This document shows, piece after piece, positions 25,784 through 35,955 of a DNA stretch of 41,778 nt. Location: NCBI GenBank assembly GCA_023700255.1, contig JAJPRD010000003.1:1-41778 (forward strand), written 5' to 3'. Origin of the DNA: Candidatus Thalassarchaeaceae archaeon (GTDB taxonomy: Archaea; Thermoplasmatota; Poseidoniia; Poseidoniales; Thalassarchaeaceae). The translations under genes and the position numbers were made by a program. Every line of letters starts with the position of its first letter. Positions within the stretch are counted from its first letter, which is position 1. A model generated the notes under the pieces. That model saw only the letters and a program-made list of their open reading frames with translations. It had not been told where the DNA came from and did no database searches.

Positions 25784-27030
25784 AAAATATCAAGAATACT
25801 AGATTCATAAATTGGTTCTACTGAATAATTTTTAATGATTGGTGATTTATTAGATGAATTATTAGGTGAATTATTTACAGAATTAATTAATAGATCTATC
25901 CTCAACATACCATAACCAAAACGATCATCATGTTGATTTTGTCCATCTTTCATTTGTGAGTTTTGAGTAATTAGTTGTTTAATCTCTTCAACTTTACTCG
26001 AATCACTATCTGGATTACGTTGGTATTCTGGATGCTCTTCAAGGAATAATGCGAGTCCACCTGAGACCCATGCGGTTGAAGCCGAAGTGCCACTTGACCA
26101 TCCCCACCATGTTCCTGAAACACCAGTTTGAATCAACACCGGGACTTCATGCCCTGGTGCTACAATTTCTGGTTTTTTGTCAGGATCGTTTCTTGGGAGT
26201 TTTGGTGGCCATAATTGCCCATTATTATCTCCTTCTGAGCTTCCAGACCAAAGTTTACCAAGTCTAGTAATACCTCCTACACAAATAACATCGTTTACTG
26301 AACCAGGTGATGATACATCTCCATCATCATCCTCTCCGTCATTTCCTGCTGCGGCTATAACATATACTCCACTATCTATTGCGTTTTCAACTGCAATTTC
26401 AAGAGTATCTGTCGTTATTATTCCCGCTCCTAAACCTTGTCCTCCCCCTAGGCTCAATGAAATTATATCTGCATCTTGCGCCACACACCAATCCACTGCT
26501 TCAGCAATTCCTTCATCTGTTCCTGATCCAGTTGCATCAATCGCCTTAGCAACTAATAAGTCTACATTTTTAGATATCCCATTAAGTCCCCCATCTGCTA
26601 CAATTATTCCTGCCATAGCAGTACCATGACCATCATCATCATATGGTTCATCAACAGAATTAATTACATCGTTCCAACCAATCAGATTAATATTTGCTAA
26701 ATCTGGATGACTAATATCAATCCCTGAATCTACTATACATAATGATACTCCGGTTCCATCTAAACCATCCAGTGAATTAACACCAGTAAGGTCTCTATAT
26801 TCATCTTCCCAAGTTAACAATGCTTGTGGTGGATTGAGGCCTAATATACCTCCACTTATTGATGACCAAGCCCAGAGAAGAATTACAAGAAAAACAAAAG
26901 TAGTAACTAATGTGACTGAAATACCTATTACAATACCAATGGCATCCTTACTTTTAGAAATATCTTCAGAATTATCTAATTCGCTATTCTCGATAGATGT
27001 ACCAATAGAATCAGACATTGAATTCACCAA
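25720..27030 (-). CDS. Signal-anchored subtilisin-like (S8) serine protease
   Basis: N-terminal TM; catalytic motifs 'VDSGIDISHPDL', 'GHGTAMAGII', 'VIAAAGND', 'SSGTSASTAWVSGGLALFL'. Confidence 0.92.
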   Translation of the reverse strand: MVNSMSDSIGTSIENSELDNSEDISKSKDAIGIVIGISVTLVTTFVFLVILLWAWSSISGGILGLNPPQALLTWEDEYRDLTGVNSLDGLDGTGVSLCIVDSGIDISHPDLANINLIGWNDVINSVDEPYDDDGHGTAMAGIIVADGGLNGISKNVDLLVAKAIDATGSGTDEGIAEAVDWCVAQDADIISLSLGGGQGLGAGIITTDTLEIAVENAIDSGVYVIAAAGNDGEDDDGDVSSPGSVNDVICVGGITRLGKLWSGSSEGDNNGQLWPPKLPRNDPDKKPEIVAPGHEVPVLIQTGVSGTWWGWSSGTSASTAWVSGGLALFLEEHPEYQRNPDSDSSKVEEIKQLITQNSQMKDGQNQHDDRFGYGMLRIDLLINSVNNSPNNSSNKSPIIKNYSVEPIYESSILDIFQIERRITANVPPDNSANAIE

Positions 27031-28163
27031 GCATCTTGTCGATTAAAATGACTTGAGATAGTAGTACTAGATTTACAATTCGTGCATTCAATTCTAGTGG
27101 GAAGTGTCATTTCACATTCAACACAGATAGTCCCTGGTTTTCCTAAACCATTGCATTGATATTGCTTGCATGGAACTGTTATATCTCCCGAAGGATGCCT
27201 TGTAGCAGTAGTTTCTTCATCACAAATAGGGCATTTCCCTTGTATATTTTCTTTTGAAATGACATTCAGTTCCCCTGAGACTTCCCTTGCCCTTACAGAT
27301 TGGATTCTATCACCAGCTGCACCAAGCATAAATTGAGGATACCAAATTATGTGAATTAATAAAAATATAGAAACCATGCTAAAAATCAGGTAAATCCAAG
27401 GGAAGCTATACCCGGTTGTCTCACCCAAAATAGTTACGGCTGGATTTAGTGCGACTGCATTTGCTCCTGACCAAGCAAATAAGTTCACCGAAATCATCCA
27501 AAATCCTAGTCCGATACTCCAGAGTTTAAGGCTATGATCTCGCCATGCAATATCTACAATTCTCGGGTCGGGATGAGAATGTCTTTCAACTACATGAACA
27601 TCTCTTGTTTCAATAACTGCTCTATGCACTACAAAAACCGTTAAGAAAAAGAAAATTCCATTTGTTAATATTACTCCTGGAGTAATCATTGAAGACAATA
27701 GTGTCAGGTCAGGTGTTTTAGCATAAGAATCTATGTAACCTATTTGTATTGCTATCATTCCAAGAAACATATATACTAAATTTTCTCTCATTATTGGGAA
27801 ACGTATGAATAATTGAATCACGAAACCGAACCATGCAATGATTGAAAGAAGTGTTAATATTAATGATAAATCACTAAGGAATAATATTCCTTCTAAACTA
27901 TTTCGATTATAATCACCGCCACCTACTAGTTCTCCTATTCCATAGTCCCAAGCTCCTAGGATTATTGCTAGTACGCCTACTCCAAATGCCGAAAATTCAA
28001 ATTTCCCCCAAACTTTAGAAATCATTTTAAAATGAAATTTAGATTCCTCTCTTAATGTATCTAATTTCCACAACTTTTCATTATAGTCTGAAATTCGATA
28101 TTTTAAGGAGATTTCACTCAGTCTAATGGGCTCCATTCTATTATTTTCTTCATTCTCAGTCAT
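27024..28163 (-). CDS. Multi-pass membrane protein with C-terminal zinc ribbons
   Basis: Several hydrophobic helices; 'CPICDEETTATRHPSGDITVPCKQ' and 'CVECEMTLPTRIECTNC'; 7-nt overlap with the protease gene. Confidence 0.7.
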   Translation of the reverse strand: MTENEENNRMEPIRLSEISLKYRISDYNEKLWKLDTLREESKFHFKMISKVWGKFEFSAFGVGVLAIILGAWDYGIGELVGGGDYNRNSLEGILFLSDLSLILTLLSIIAWFGFVIQLFIRFPIMRENLVYMFLGMIAIQIGYIDSYAKTPDLTLLSSMITPGVILTNGIFFFLTVFVVHRAVIETRDVHVVERHSHPDPRIVDIAWRDHSLKLWSIGLGFWMISVNLFAWSGANAVALNPAVTILGETTGYSFPWIYLIFSMVSIFLLIHIIWYPQFMLGAAGDRIQSVRAREVSGELNVISKENIQGKCPICDEETTATRHPSGDITVPCKQYQCNGLGKPGTICVECEMTLPTRIECTNCKSSTTISSHFNRQDAW

Positions 28164-28302
28164 TGAATCGGCGCCCCCTATGATGTATGCGAGATGAAAT
28201 CATCCATTAAGTGACATGCTTAGTTGAATCGAAATAGATATTTCTAATAGCTATTAAGTCAATTAGTGATTACTTTGTAAATTAGTTATGATTTAATTTT
28301 AA

Positions 28303-28388
28303 TGGCGCCGAGAGAGAGATTTGAACTCCCGAGGGAAAATCCCACATGATTTCCAGTCATGCGCAATACCAGGCTATGCGATCTCGGC
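28303..28388 (-). tRNA. tRNA-Ser (GGA), long variable arm, CCA encoded
   Basis: Reverse complement GCCGAGA TC GCA..TGC G CATGA CTGGAAA TCATG TGGGATTTTCCCTC GGGAG TTCAAAT CTCTC TCTCGGC G CCA. Confidence 0.93.
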
Positions 28389-28497
28389 TACGTTACCTCG
28401 GACTCTTGTTTACAATTTGAGCCTGTTGCTTTGAAAATGTGAGTTTTGATTCTTCTTCCGTAGTCATTAAATCGAAATTGTTACTGGAGTATCTGTC

Positions 28498-28572
28498 GCC
28501 ACTGTGGCTTAGGGGTATAGCATCCCATTGGTAATGGGAAGGTCGGGAGTTCAAATCTCCCCAGTGGCTCCA
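28498..28572 (+). tRNA. tRNA-Thr (GGT), CCA encoded
   Basis: GCCACTG TG GCTTA GGGGTATAGC A TCCCA TTGGTAA TGGGA AGGTC GGGAG TTCAAAT CTCCC CAGTGGC T CCA. Confidence 0.95.
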
Positions 28573-28662
28573 TTTTTTACTAGGTGGTAAATAGAAGCTA
28601 TTTGTCAACTCTAGCAGTTTAACGGAAATAGGTTCATAATCTAACAAACAAACGAGACGACT

Positions 28663-31600
28663 ATGTCTGACCGCCGTAGGACTGCACTTGCTCTAGTGTT
28701 ACTGATGATAATTGCCCCGCTAACATCCGCTGCTACCTCTTCTTGGACTGGTCCGAGTTCAGTGAATCCTCCTGATGAGGGTATAACTTTGACTGGTTTT
28801 AGAGCGCCAGGTAATGCAACAATTCAAGATGGCTGGCTTCATATAACTGACTCCGAAATGGCGACCTCTCTCGAACCTGGAATTGTTTGGGAAGGTACTG
28901 ATTTAGATGCTGGACGTTTTTTTGGTACAACCTTCGAAGATAGTCTCGAGCAGATTACTCTCCTAGATGATGGTACTAGGTCTAATATAAGCACCTTTGA
29001 TACAGGAGATATTACAGTATCAATGAATTCAGACTATACTTATGCTCCTGGGTGGCAGCACGTATATTCAGTTGATTCTTCTACATCTGTTACAGAATGT
29101 AATAATCTTTCAGGTACATGGGTTGATCATGGGTATGACAATAATTTCGATAATAATCTAGATAATAATGAAATTACTGGTACAATTATGTATTGTAGTG
29201 ACAATGCCTTGGAAGATAGTATCACGTCTCTTAGCGTAGTATCTGGTGGATATGATTATTCTGCTGGGACTTTGTCAGCAACTAGTACTTCAGGAAGTGG
29301 TTTCTCTGGAACTTATAGTATTAGTTCCGCTATTGCAAGTATTACGGTTTCCAGTGGTGGTTCAGGATATGTTGTAGGTGACTCACTTTCATTTGTTTGT
29401 CCAGGTGGATGCACGGGTAGTGGAGCATCTGCTTCAGTAGGATCTGTTGCATCAAATGGTTCAATTATTACAGTGACGTTAACAAATGGCGGTTCAGGAT
29501 ATAACTCTCAACAAACAATGTATGTCCTCATTACTAGTACTGCAGGATCCGGTGCTCAACTATCTTCAGTTCTTGAGACAACAGGTTCCATCTATACTGC
29601 TTTAGTTACAGATGGAGGTAGTGGTTACACTAGTTCTCCAACTATAGTTCCAAGTTCTTCGGGTGGTTCTTCTGCCAACATTACTGCCACATTAGGCGGT
29701 TTCTTTGATTATGAAGTGGAAGTCAATTCTATGTCAGTCGGCGCTTCTGCAAATTGTATGTTAGGCGGGTACGTTGTAACAGCAGGAATGGATACAGATG
29801 AAGATTCAGTTCTTGACTCAAATGAAATATCCGATACTAATTATTTATGTAATATCGAAGAATTGTGGCAAGCTACAACATTCAACCTTAATGGTACAAA
29901 TTTAGGCAGTGAGCAAACAATGTCGTATGGGACAGTTCCTTCATCTTCAACAGAAGGTATTGTTTCAGTCGGGACAATGCCTGGTTCAGCGGTACCTCGT
30001 GGAACAAGTGGTTATTTCCTATTACCAATGGTGAATCTGCCCAATGCAGAAACTTTCAATGGATTATACATGACTTTTGATCATTGGTATCATCTAGATA
30101 GTACTAGTTTAGGAGGCGGTGATGGTGCTTGGGTAGAGTATCGAATTAATACTGGAACTTGGGATGATTGGACATATATTGCCCCTGATGGTGGATATAC
30201 TAGTACTATGTCTACTGATGCACCATCGCCAAATGGTGCACCTAGCGGGGCAGTACCTGTTTTCGCATCGCCTACTCATAGTGGTTGGCAAAGCGAGAAT
30301 TTGAGTATTTCATCCATCCCTGACATTAATAATGCCTCAAAAATACAGTTTAGATTCCATATTTGGACCTCACCCGATGCCTCTTATGAGAGACCAGGTT
30401 GGTTTTTGGACAATATTGATGTCAATAATGATGGTTTAGATTTTGGTGTATGGCATCATGGCTGTATATCGACTACATCTGCATCCTGTAATTATGCTGC
30501 TAGTGCATATGGGGCACTGCAAAGAACTATTGATTTATCAGGGACTAATTCTACATCTAGTATTGAGATAGATATGGAGTGGGATCTACAAGGTAGTACC
30601 CAAGACAACGCATGTATCGAATTATCTCTAAACAACAATACTTGGTATGACCTTTCATCTACTGGTACTACCTCAACTGCTACTGCTTGTGAAGATCGAA
30701 ATGGGGCAATACCTGGCTATCCTACTTATGATGGAGTTGCTGGTGACCAAAGTAATGGAATTAGAACTGTTGAATACAGTATTCCCTCTGCATACCAAAA
30801 CCAGGCTAATGTATATATTAGATTCGTAGTAGATACTGATGCATTTACAAATTATGGTGGAAGCTATCCTGGTGATTCAATGGAAGGTTTTACTCTTGAA
30901 GATATTAGAGTCACTGATAATTCAGGTACAATATTATTCAGAGATGACTTAGAAAATCCTTTGTCAATGTATCATTATGGTACTAATGTAGGTACACTTG
31001 CTGCTGGTTATGATGATTGGTCATATTATACCTTTACTGGTGGAGTATTGGAACAAATTTTTGGTTTCGAAGATTCCACTGCTTCTAGTCCTAGTGCTAA
31101 TAATGCAATAGGTTGGTCTAAACAATCGGCATGGAGTTATGGGCAACTTGGTAGTGCCGCTGGTCCTACAGATGAACCCTCTTTCCCGTATTTGTATGGT
31201 ACTAATCTAAATGGTAATTATGCAAATAATCAGAACTCTCTCCTAACTTCACCTACATTTGATATACCTAGTGATGGATTAGCATATGTTACATTTGACA
31301 AATGGATATGTACTGAGAATTCTTGGGATGCAATCGGTTTACAAATTCAAGTAAATGGGGGCACTTGGAGTTACTTCGATCCTCAAATCGCTGGTTGGTA
31401 TGATGGTTCACCAGGTTATTCTGGAAATCAAATGTATGGTCATGATGCATGGATGGGCGGAGATTGTGGCCAGACTGATTTTGAGAATAGACAAGCACCA
31501 TTGTCCAGTTATGCTGGCGATGAAGTTAGATTTAGATTTAGATTATCTACTGATACTTCAGTGACCTATCAAGGTGGATATATCGATAATTTTGGTATTC

Positions 31601-34600
31601 TAATTGCAAATTATGGTCAAGGTGGCTATTGGTTAAGTAATTCTATAAATATGGGAGATATTGATATTTTCAATTATGGTTGGGTGGATATCGAATCATC
31701 TATACCTGAAAATACATCAATAAGAGGTTCATTATTGGATTCATCTGAGGTGTTAATTCCTGGATATGATAATATATCATTCCCATTCTCTCTTGCTGGA
31801 GTTGATTCAGAACAATATCCGTCTATTAGGCTGAAAGTTATACTAGATACAAATGATGTAGAAGCTTCTCCTATGCTTAAGAAAGTAAGCATTGGTGGTA
31901 AGAGATATTTAGCAGCAACCAGTTCTGACTTCAATGGTTGGGAATTTAGCCCTAGTGTAGAGGTTTTAGATGATTTGTTAAATGCTACAAGTGTTGCAGG
32001 TACGATAACTTCAGATTACATTCATTCATCACGACCAATCAAAAGTATTACTCTTTCAGGTAACTTTTCATCTGGTTTGACAATTACAGCGTTTTCATCA
32101 ACTGGTGCGACCTTAGGTCAAACATCTCAAGGTTCAATTCCTTTCTCAGTACCACAGACTGGTTTTGCTCTATCTATCTCGCTCCCTACAAATGGGTGGA
32201 TCGATAGGATGGTAATTTCTTCCAATTTCGCTGAACCTGCAGTTAACCCATCGATAGATGTTCTTAATGATGGATCTACTGAATGGTCTTTCCCTATTGG
32301 CTTAGATTATGGCCATTATGGTTGGCAATCATTAATTTCTGATTCTCAAGACTCCTTCACTACTAGCGCAATCCTAGATCTAGAAGCAGGTGTGTCTAAT
32401 TCAATAATGGTTAGAGTCCCTTCTTTAGCAGCAGTTAGTAATGGTATGATTTCGATATCTCCAGATTCCAATGGATTCGAATCTCCAGTTAGCTTAACTG
32501 TAGGTTCTTCTAGCCAAACTGGTCCTTCAGGAGATAGTGTATATTACTGTATATTAGATTATAGTCAGGTTGCTGGAATTAATTCTCTAGCTACTTCTCA
32601 TACTGATTCCGATACGGGAAGGCAATGGCGCGATGTATCATTAACACTTGAATCAACTACTGCTCAAACAGTATCAGTATCAAGTATTGGAATAGGATAT
32701 TTAATATTTGAGAATGTTTCAGGTTTAGGCTCATCAATTGCTTCTTATCATACTTTGATGACTCAAGACGACCCTCCACCAAATCAAGTTTCAATTCCAG
32801 TCAATATTACTGCTGAGCAAGGCTCAGTTTCCATAGATGGTGACCTACAGTATGATTATATTGTGACAAATAGAGATTTCCAAGTACCTAATACTCTGTA
32901 TCCTAATGGTGAATTAGTAGAAATAACTACTAAGCATCACCATCTATATGATAACTCAAATCTTGAAACAATATCTCTTCGAGGTATTGCATCTGATGGT
33001 GAAATATTGATGTTTGAAGTATCTAATAGTAATGATGGTTTATGGGGTCAAGGTTCCGAACCAATTTCTTTCAATCAAATATCTGGTTCATCAGTGGCTC
33101 CAATGGATTCTTCAACATCATTAGAAATCACAACACATAATGATGGATATGATGATGTCACCATACATTGGAAGTTCGAAGTAAGTTGGATGTGGGATGA
33201 TGTTGGTTCAATCCGTTGGGTATCACAAGCATTTGAATCATCAGGAGAGTCTGTATGGCCTGCTGTATCTCATAGTGGACACTCAGGTAAGAATGCAGTA
33301 GAAAATGATCTTACTATCGATTCCTTTGAAGTAAGAGATGAATATGGGAGACTTCTTTCTAATCAATATTCCTCGTTCTATCCATATACAATGATGGATG
33401 CAGGGGCACTTAATGTCACAGGGTCTGTTAAATTCCAAGATTCTATTGCTGTAAGGCCAATGTCTGATCATTATACTGTAGGACTTAATATCTCGGGACT
33501 TAGTTATCTCTTGACATCTGGAGCAGATGGATATTCTGGCATTATCACTGCACCTAGTGGGATTTCTAGCGTATATTTGTCACCTATGATGAATACTGTT
33601 GGTCCAACAGGTTATAGCTTGGGTGCAGAAGATGTTACTGGAACACCTCCATTAGTAAATATTCGAATTGACCATGAACCTCCAGTGGCAGGTCCATTGG
33701 AAGTTAATACTCCATCTGGTTTGAAAGCGGCTCATGGTAAAGTTTGGGATCCTAATACCCCTCTTTCTCTATTCGTTACAGTGGATGAATCTGAATCTAG
33801 AGGTGAACTGTTGACACTTAATTATTGGAGAGGTTCTATCGATGATATTAATGGTGATGATATTGCTGATGAAGATGAATATTTGTCGGTTTTCCAGCCA
33901 TTAACACCTGGTATGACCGGACAACAGCAAGTTAATTTCATTGGAATTGATGTTTCACAGCAATCATTTAACTCTCCTGTTCATATGTATCTTGAAGGTA
34001 CAGACTGGGCAGGTCTTAGTTACCAAGAAGGAGGTACAGGAGGAGGTCCTGGTGCTTCTAATTCTTGGGCTACTGTTGTTGTAGCAACTGATGAACCAAC
34101 GAGTCTTAAATCTGCAGGATATTCTTTAGATCGTGATTTAGGTTTCTTACTACCAGGTAAACAGCACACATTTACAATGCAAATTGAAGAAGCAAATGGC
34201 CTAAATACATTAGATAATATCTCAATTATGCTCTGTGGGGACGGAATTACCGAGCTTGGTAAAATGAGTTATGATGCTTCAAGAGGTACATTATGGACTG
34301 ATGAAACTACTAGTTTCGTCACACCAATATCTGTTCAAACAATACAAAATCAAGATATTACTGAATTATCATTATTATTCGAAGTTTCTTGGGATTTCCC
34401 TTGGGAAGATGGTCAAAACTCTTGTAAACCTAGTGTCTCAGTAATTGATGATTTTACAACTGTAGCTTATCAAAATAATATAGGTGAACTATCTTGGTAC
34501 CTTGATAATAAATATGTTGCAATACCAGATGAAATAGAGGATATGACTCCCCCTCAAGCCTCTCCAGTGGGTGTATCTGTATTCTTAGGCCAAGGTGATG

Positions 34601-35823
34601 AATTTAGGATGTCAGGGCAAATATATTACTCCGGTTCAGGCGCTATTGCTATCGATATTCCTGATGAACTTAAAGTTGAATACACTGTAGTTTATGGTAC
34701 TCAAAAGATTCAGATAACAACTGATGTTAATGATGATGGAAGTTTCGATACTTCAATGGTTTTGCCATCTAGAGTTCCATTAAATCCAACAATGGATGTA
34801 TCTACTGAGGTACTAAATATGCCAGGTTCAGGTATTTCTGAAATTAATTCTGATGCTACAGTAACTGTAGATACGAAAGCTCCTACTGTATTATTCGATC
34901 AATCTACATATCCAGATTCATCATTGGTAATATTAGAATCAGATTTGATTAATGACGTTCTTGTAACTGTTACTATGGTTGATGAAATCGGTATGATTGA
35001 CGGTCCACTAGATGTATCTTGGGTAGTACTAAGATCAGGTGTTGCAGTTGCAGGTTCTGAAAATACGGGTCAATTAATAATGATAGAAGATGGTGATTCA
35101 AAAGATATTTATCAAAGTCGTTTAGATTTTACTCCTTTGAACGGTATGACTATTGAACAAGGTGATCAAATTGCATTTTGGGTGACCTCTACTGATAAGG
35201 CAGGGAATACAGTCACAGGTCTTGGTAGCGAGTCAGCACCAAGGATGCCTACTTTGAGAATAATGAAGTTTAATCCGGAGTTCACTCGTGTGGTAATTAA
35301 TCCATCAAGCACACCTATGGCAGGTGAAATGCTAACTCTTCAAACATTCTGGGAGAATGATGGTAAGAGAGATGGTTCAATTAAAGTTGGTTTATATGAA
35401 TTAAATCCTGTGAGTAATGCTTGGACACCTGCTCAGACAACATTCGCTGATGGAGAAACCGTGATAAATCTAGATTCTCAGTCATCTAGTGTAGTGGCTA
35501 CTTTCTTATGGGAGTCAAGAGAACAGGGACAACCTTTACTCGTATTAATATGGGAAGATCCAGATACTGGTGAGATGGATTGGCAAAATTCAAATGGAAT
35601 GAATATCGATATAACTGGTATCAATGTAAAGCCCATACCAATCTCAGAGGAGTCAAATAGCGCATTATACATGGTTATTGGTGTAGCTGTAATTGCAGTT
35701 GCAGTTGTTGCAATTCTTGTAATGAGAAGTCGTGGTGAGGATGATTATTACTACGAAGATGACGATACTGAATACGCAGAAGATGATTGGGAATATGAAA
35801 ATGACGAAGGTAACGATGAGTGA
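28663..35823 (+). CDS. Giant surface protein (2386 aa): signal peptide, lectin/MAM-like and Ig-like domains, C-terminal TM and acidic cytoplasmic tail
   Basis: 'MSDRRRTALALVLLMIIAPLTSAA'; repeated 'TFDHWY...GWFLDNIDV' / 'TFDKWI...GGYIDNFGI' modules; TM 'ALYMVIGVAVIAVAVVAILVM'; tail 'DDYYYEDDDTEYAEDDWEYENDEGNDE'. Confidence 0.85.
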   Translation: MSDRRRTALALVLLMIIAPLTSAATSSWTGPSSVNPPDEGITLTGFRAPGNATIQDGWLHITDSEMATSLEPGIVWEGTDLDAGRFFGTTFEDSLEQITLLDDGTRSNISTFDTGDITVSMNSDYTYAPGWQHVYSVDSSTSVTECNNLSGTWVDHGYDNNFDNNLDNNEITGTIMYCSDNALEDSITSLSVVSGGYDYSAGTLSATSTSGSGFSGTYSISSAIASITVSSGGSGYVVGDSLSFVCPGGCTGSGASASVGSVASNGSIITVTLTNGGSGYNSQQTMYVLITSTAGSGAQLSSVLETTGSIYTALVTDGGSGYTSSPTIVPSSSGGSSANITATLGGFFDYEVEVNSMSVGASANCMLGGYVVTAGMDTDEDSVLDSNEISDTNYLCNIEELWQATTFNLNGTNLGSEQTMSYGTVPSSSTEGIVSVGTMPGSAVPRGTSGYFLLPMVNLPNAETFNGLYMTFDHWYHLDSTSLGGGDGAWVEYRINTGTWDDWTYIAPDGGYTSTMSTDAPSPNGAPSGAVPVFASPTHSGWQSENLSISSIPDINNASKIQFRFHIWTSPDASYERPGWFLDNIDVNNDGLDFGVWHHGCISTTSASCNYAASAYGALQRTIDLSGTNSTSSIEIDMEWDLQGSTQDNACIELSLNNNTWYDLSSTGTTSTATACEDRNGAIPGYPTYDGVAGDQSNGIRTVEYSIPSAYQNQANVYIRFVVDTDAFTNYGGSYPGDSMEGFTLEDIRVTDNSGTILFRDDLENPLSMYHYGTNVGTLAAGYDDWSYYTFTGGVLEQIFGFEDSTASSPSANNAIGWSKQSAWSYGQLGSAAGPTDEPSFPYLYGTNLNGNYANNQNSLLTSPTFDIPSDGLAYVTFDKWICTENSWDAIGLQIQVNGGTWSYFDPQIAGWYDGSPGYSGNQMYGHDAWMGGDCGQTDFENRQAPLSSYAGDEVRFRFRLSTDTSVTYQGGYIDNFGILIANYGQGGYWLSNSINMGDIDIFNYGWVDIESSIPENTSIRGSLLDSSEVLIPGYDNISFPFSLAGVDSEQYPSIRLKVILDTNDVEASPMLKKVSIGGKRYLAATSSDFNGWEFSPSVEVLDDLLNATSVAGTITSDYIHSSRPIKSITLSGNFSSGLTITAFSSTGATLGQTSQGSIPFSVPQTGFALSISLPTNGWIDRMVISSNFAEPAVNPSIDVLNDGSTEWSFPIGLDYGHYGWQSLISDSQDSFTTSAILDLEAGVSNSIMVRVPSLAAVSNGMISISPDSNGFESPVSLTVGSSSQTGPSGDSVYYCILDYSQVAGINSLATSHTDSDTGRQWRDVSLTLESTTAQTVSVSSIGIGYLIFENVSGLGSSIASYHTLMTQDDPPPNQVSIPVNITAEQGSVSIDGDLQYDYIVTNRDFQVPNTLYPNGELVEITTKHHHLYDNSNLETISLRGIASDGEILMFEVSNSNDGLWGQGSEPISFNQISGSSVAPMDSSTSLEITTHNDGYDDVTIHWKFEVSWMWDDVGSIRWVSQAFESSGESVWPAVSHSGHSGKNAVENDLTIDSFEVRDEYGRLLSNQYSSFYPYTMMDAGALNVTGSVKFQDSIAVRPMSDHYTVGLNISGLSYLLTSGADGYSGIITAPSGISSVYLSPMMNTVGPTGYSLGAEDVTGTPPLVNIRIDHEPPVAGPLEVNTPSGLKAAHGKVWDPNTPLSLFVTVDESESRGELLTLNYWRGSIDDINGDDIADEDEYLSVFQPLTPGMTGQQQVNFIGIDVSQQSFNSPVHMYLEGTDWAGLSYQEGGTGGGPGASNSWATVVVATDEPTSLKSAGYSLDRDLGFLLPGKQHTFTMQIEEANGLNTLDNISIMLCGDGITELGKMSYDASRGTLWTDETTSFVTPISVQTIQNQDITELSLLFEVSWDFPWEDGQNSCKPSVSVIDDFTTVAYQNNIGELSWYLDNKYVAIPDEIEDMTPPQASPVGVSVFLGQGDEFRMSGQIYYSGSGAIAIDIPDELKVEYTVVYGTQKIQITTDVNDDGSFDTSMVLPSRVPLNPTMDVSTEVLNMPGSGISEINSDATVTVDTKAPTVLFDQSTYPDSSLVILESDLINDVLVTVTMVDEIGMIDGPLDVSWVVLRSGVAVAGSENTGQLIMIEDGDSKDIYQSRLDFTPLNGMTIEQGDQIAFWVTSTDKAGNTVTGLGSESAPRMPTLRIMKFNPEFTRVVINPSSTPMAGEMLTLQTFWENDGKRDGSIKVGLYELNPVSNAWTPAQTTFADGETVINLDSQSSSVVATFLWESREQGQPLLVLIWEDPDTGEMDWQNSNGMNIDITGINVKPIPISEESNSALYMVIGVAVIAVAVVAILVMRSRGEDDYYYEDDDTEYAEDDWEYENDEGNDE

Positions 35824-35831
35824 CCTAATCT

Positions 35832-35863
35832 ATTAGTTGGGGGGAATTGAACCCCCTTCTAAT
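35832..35863. terminator. Strong inverted repeat 9 bp after the giant-gene stop; also carries a tRNA T-arm/B-box sequence on the minus strand
   Basis: ATTAG-TT-GGGGG...CCCCC-TT-CTAAT palindrome; minus strand 35840-35856 reads GGGGGTTCAATTCCCCC. Confidence 0.5.
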
Positions 35864-35955
35864 CACCATATCCTAGTTAGATGTACCATTTGTCTTTATA
35901 GACTATTTAGCGACGAAGTTGCAATTGAGGAAGTAATTCCTTGGATGGGATTGGG

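Noticed and set aside
25840-25895. AT-rich near-repeat ATTATTAGNTGAATTATT
   Set aside because: Encodes the Asn/Ser-rich linker NSVNNSPNNSSNKS of the subtilase; explained by composition.
28393-28647. 84-aa minus-strand ORF 'WSHWGDLNSRPSHYQWDAIPLSHSG'
   Set aside because: It is the antisense translation of the tRNA-Thr(GGT) gene, a classic spurious ORF pattern.
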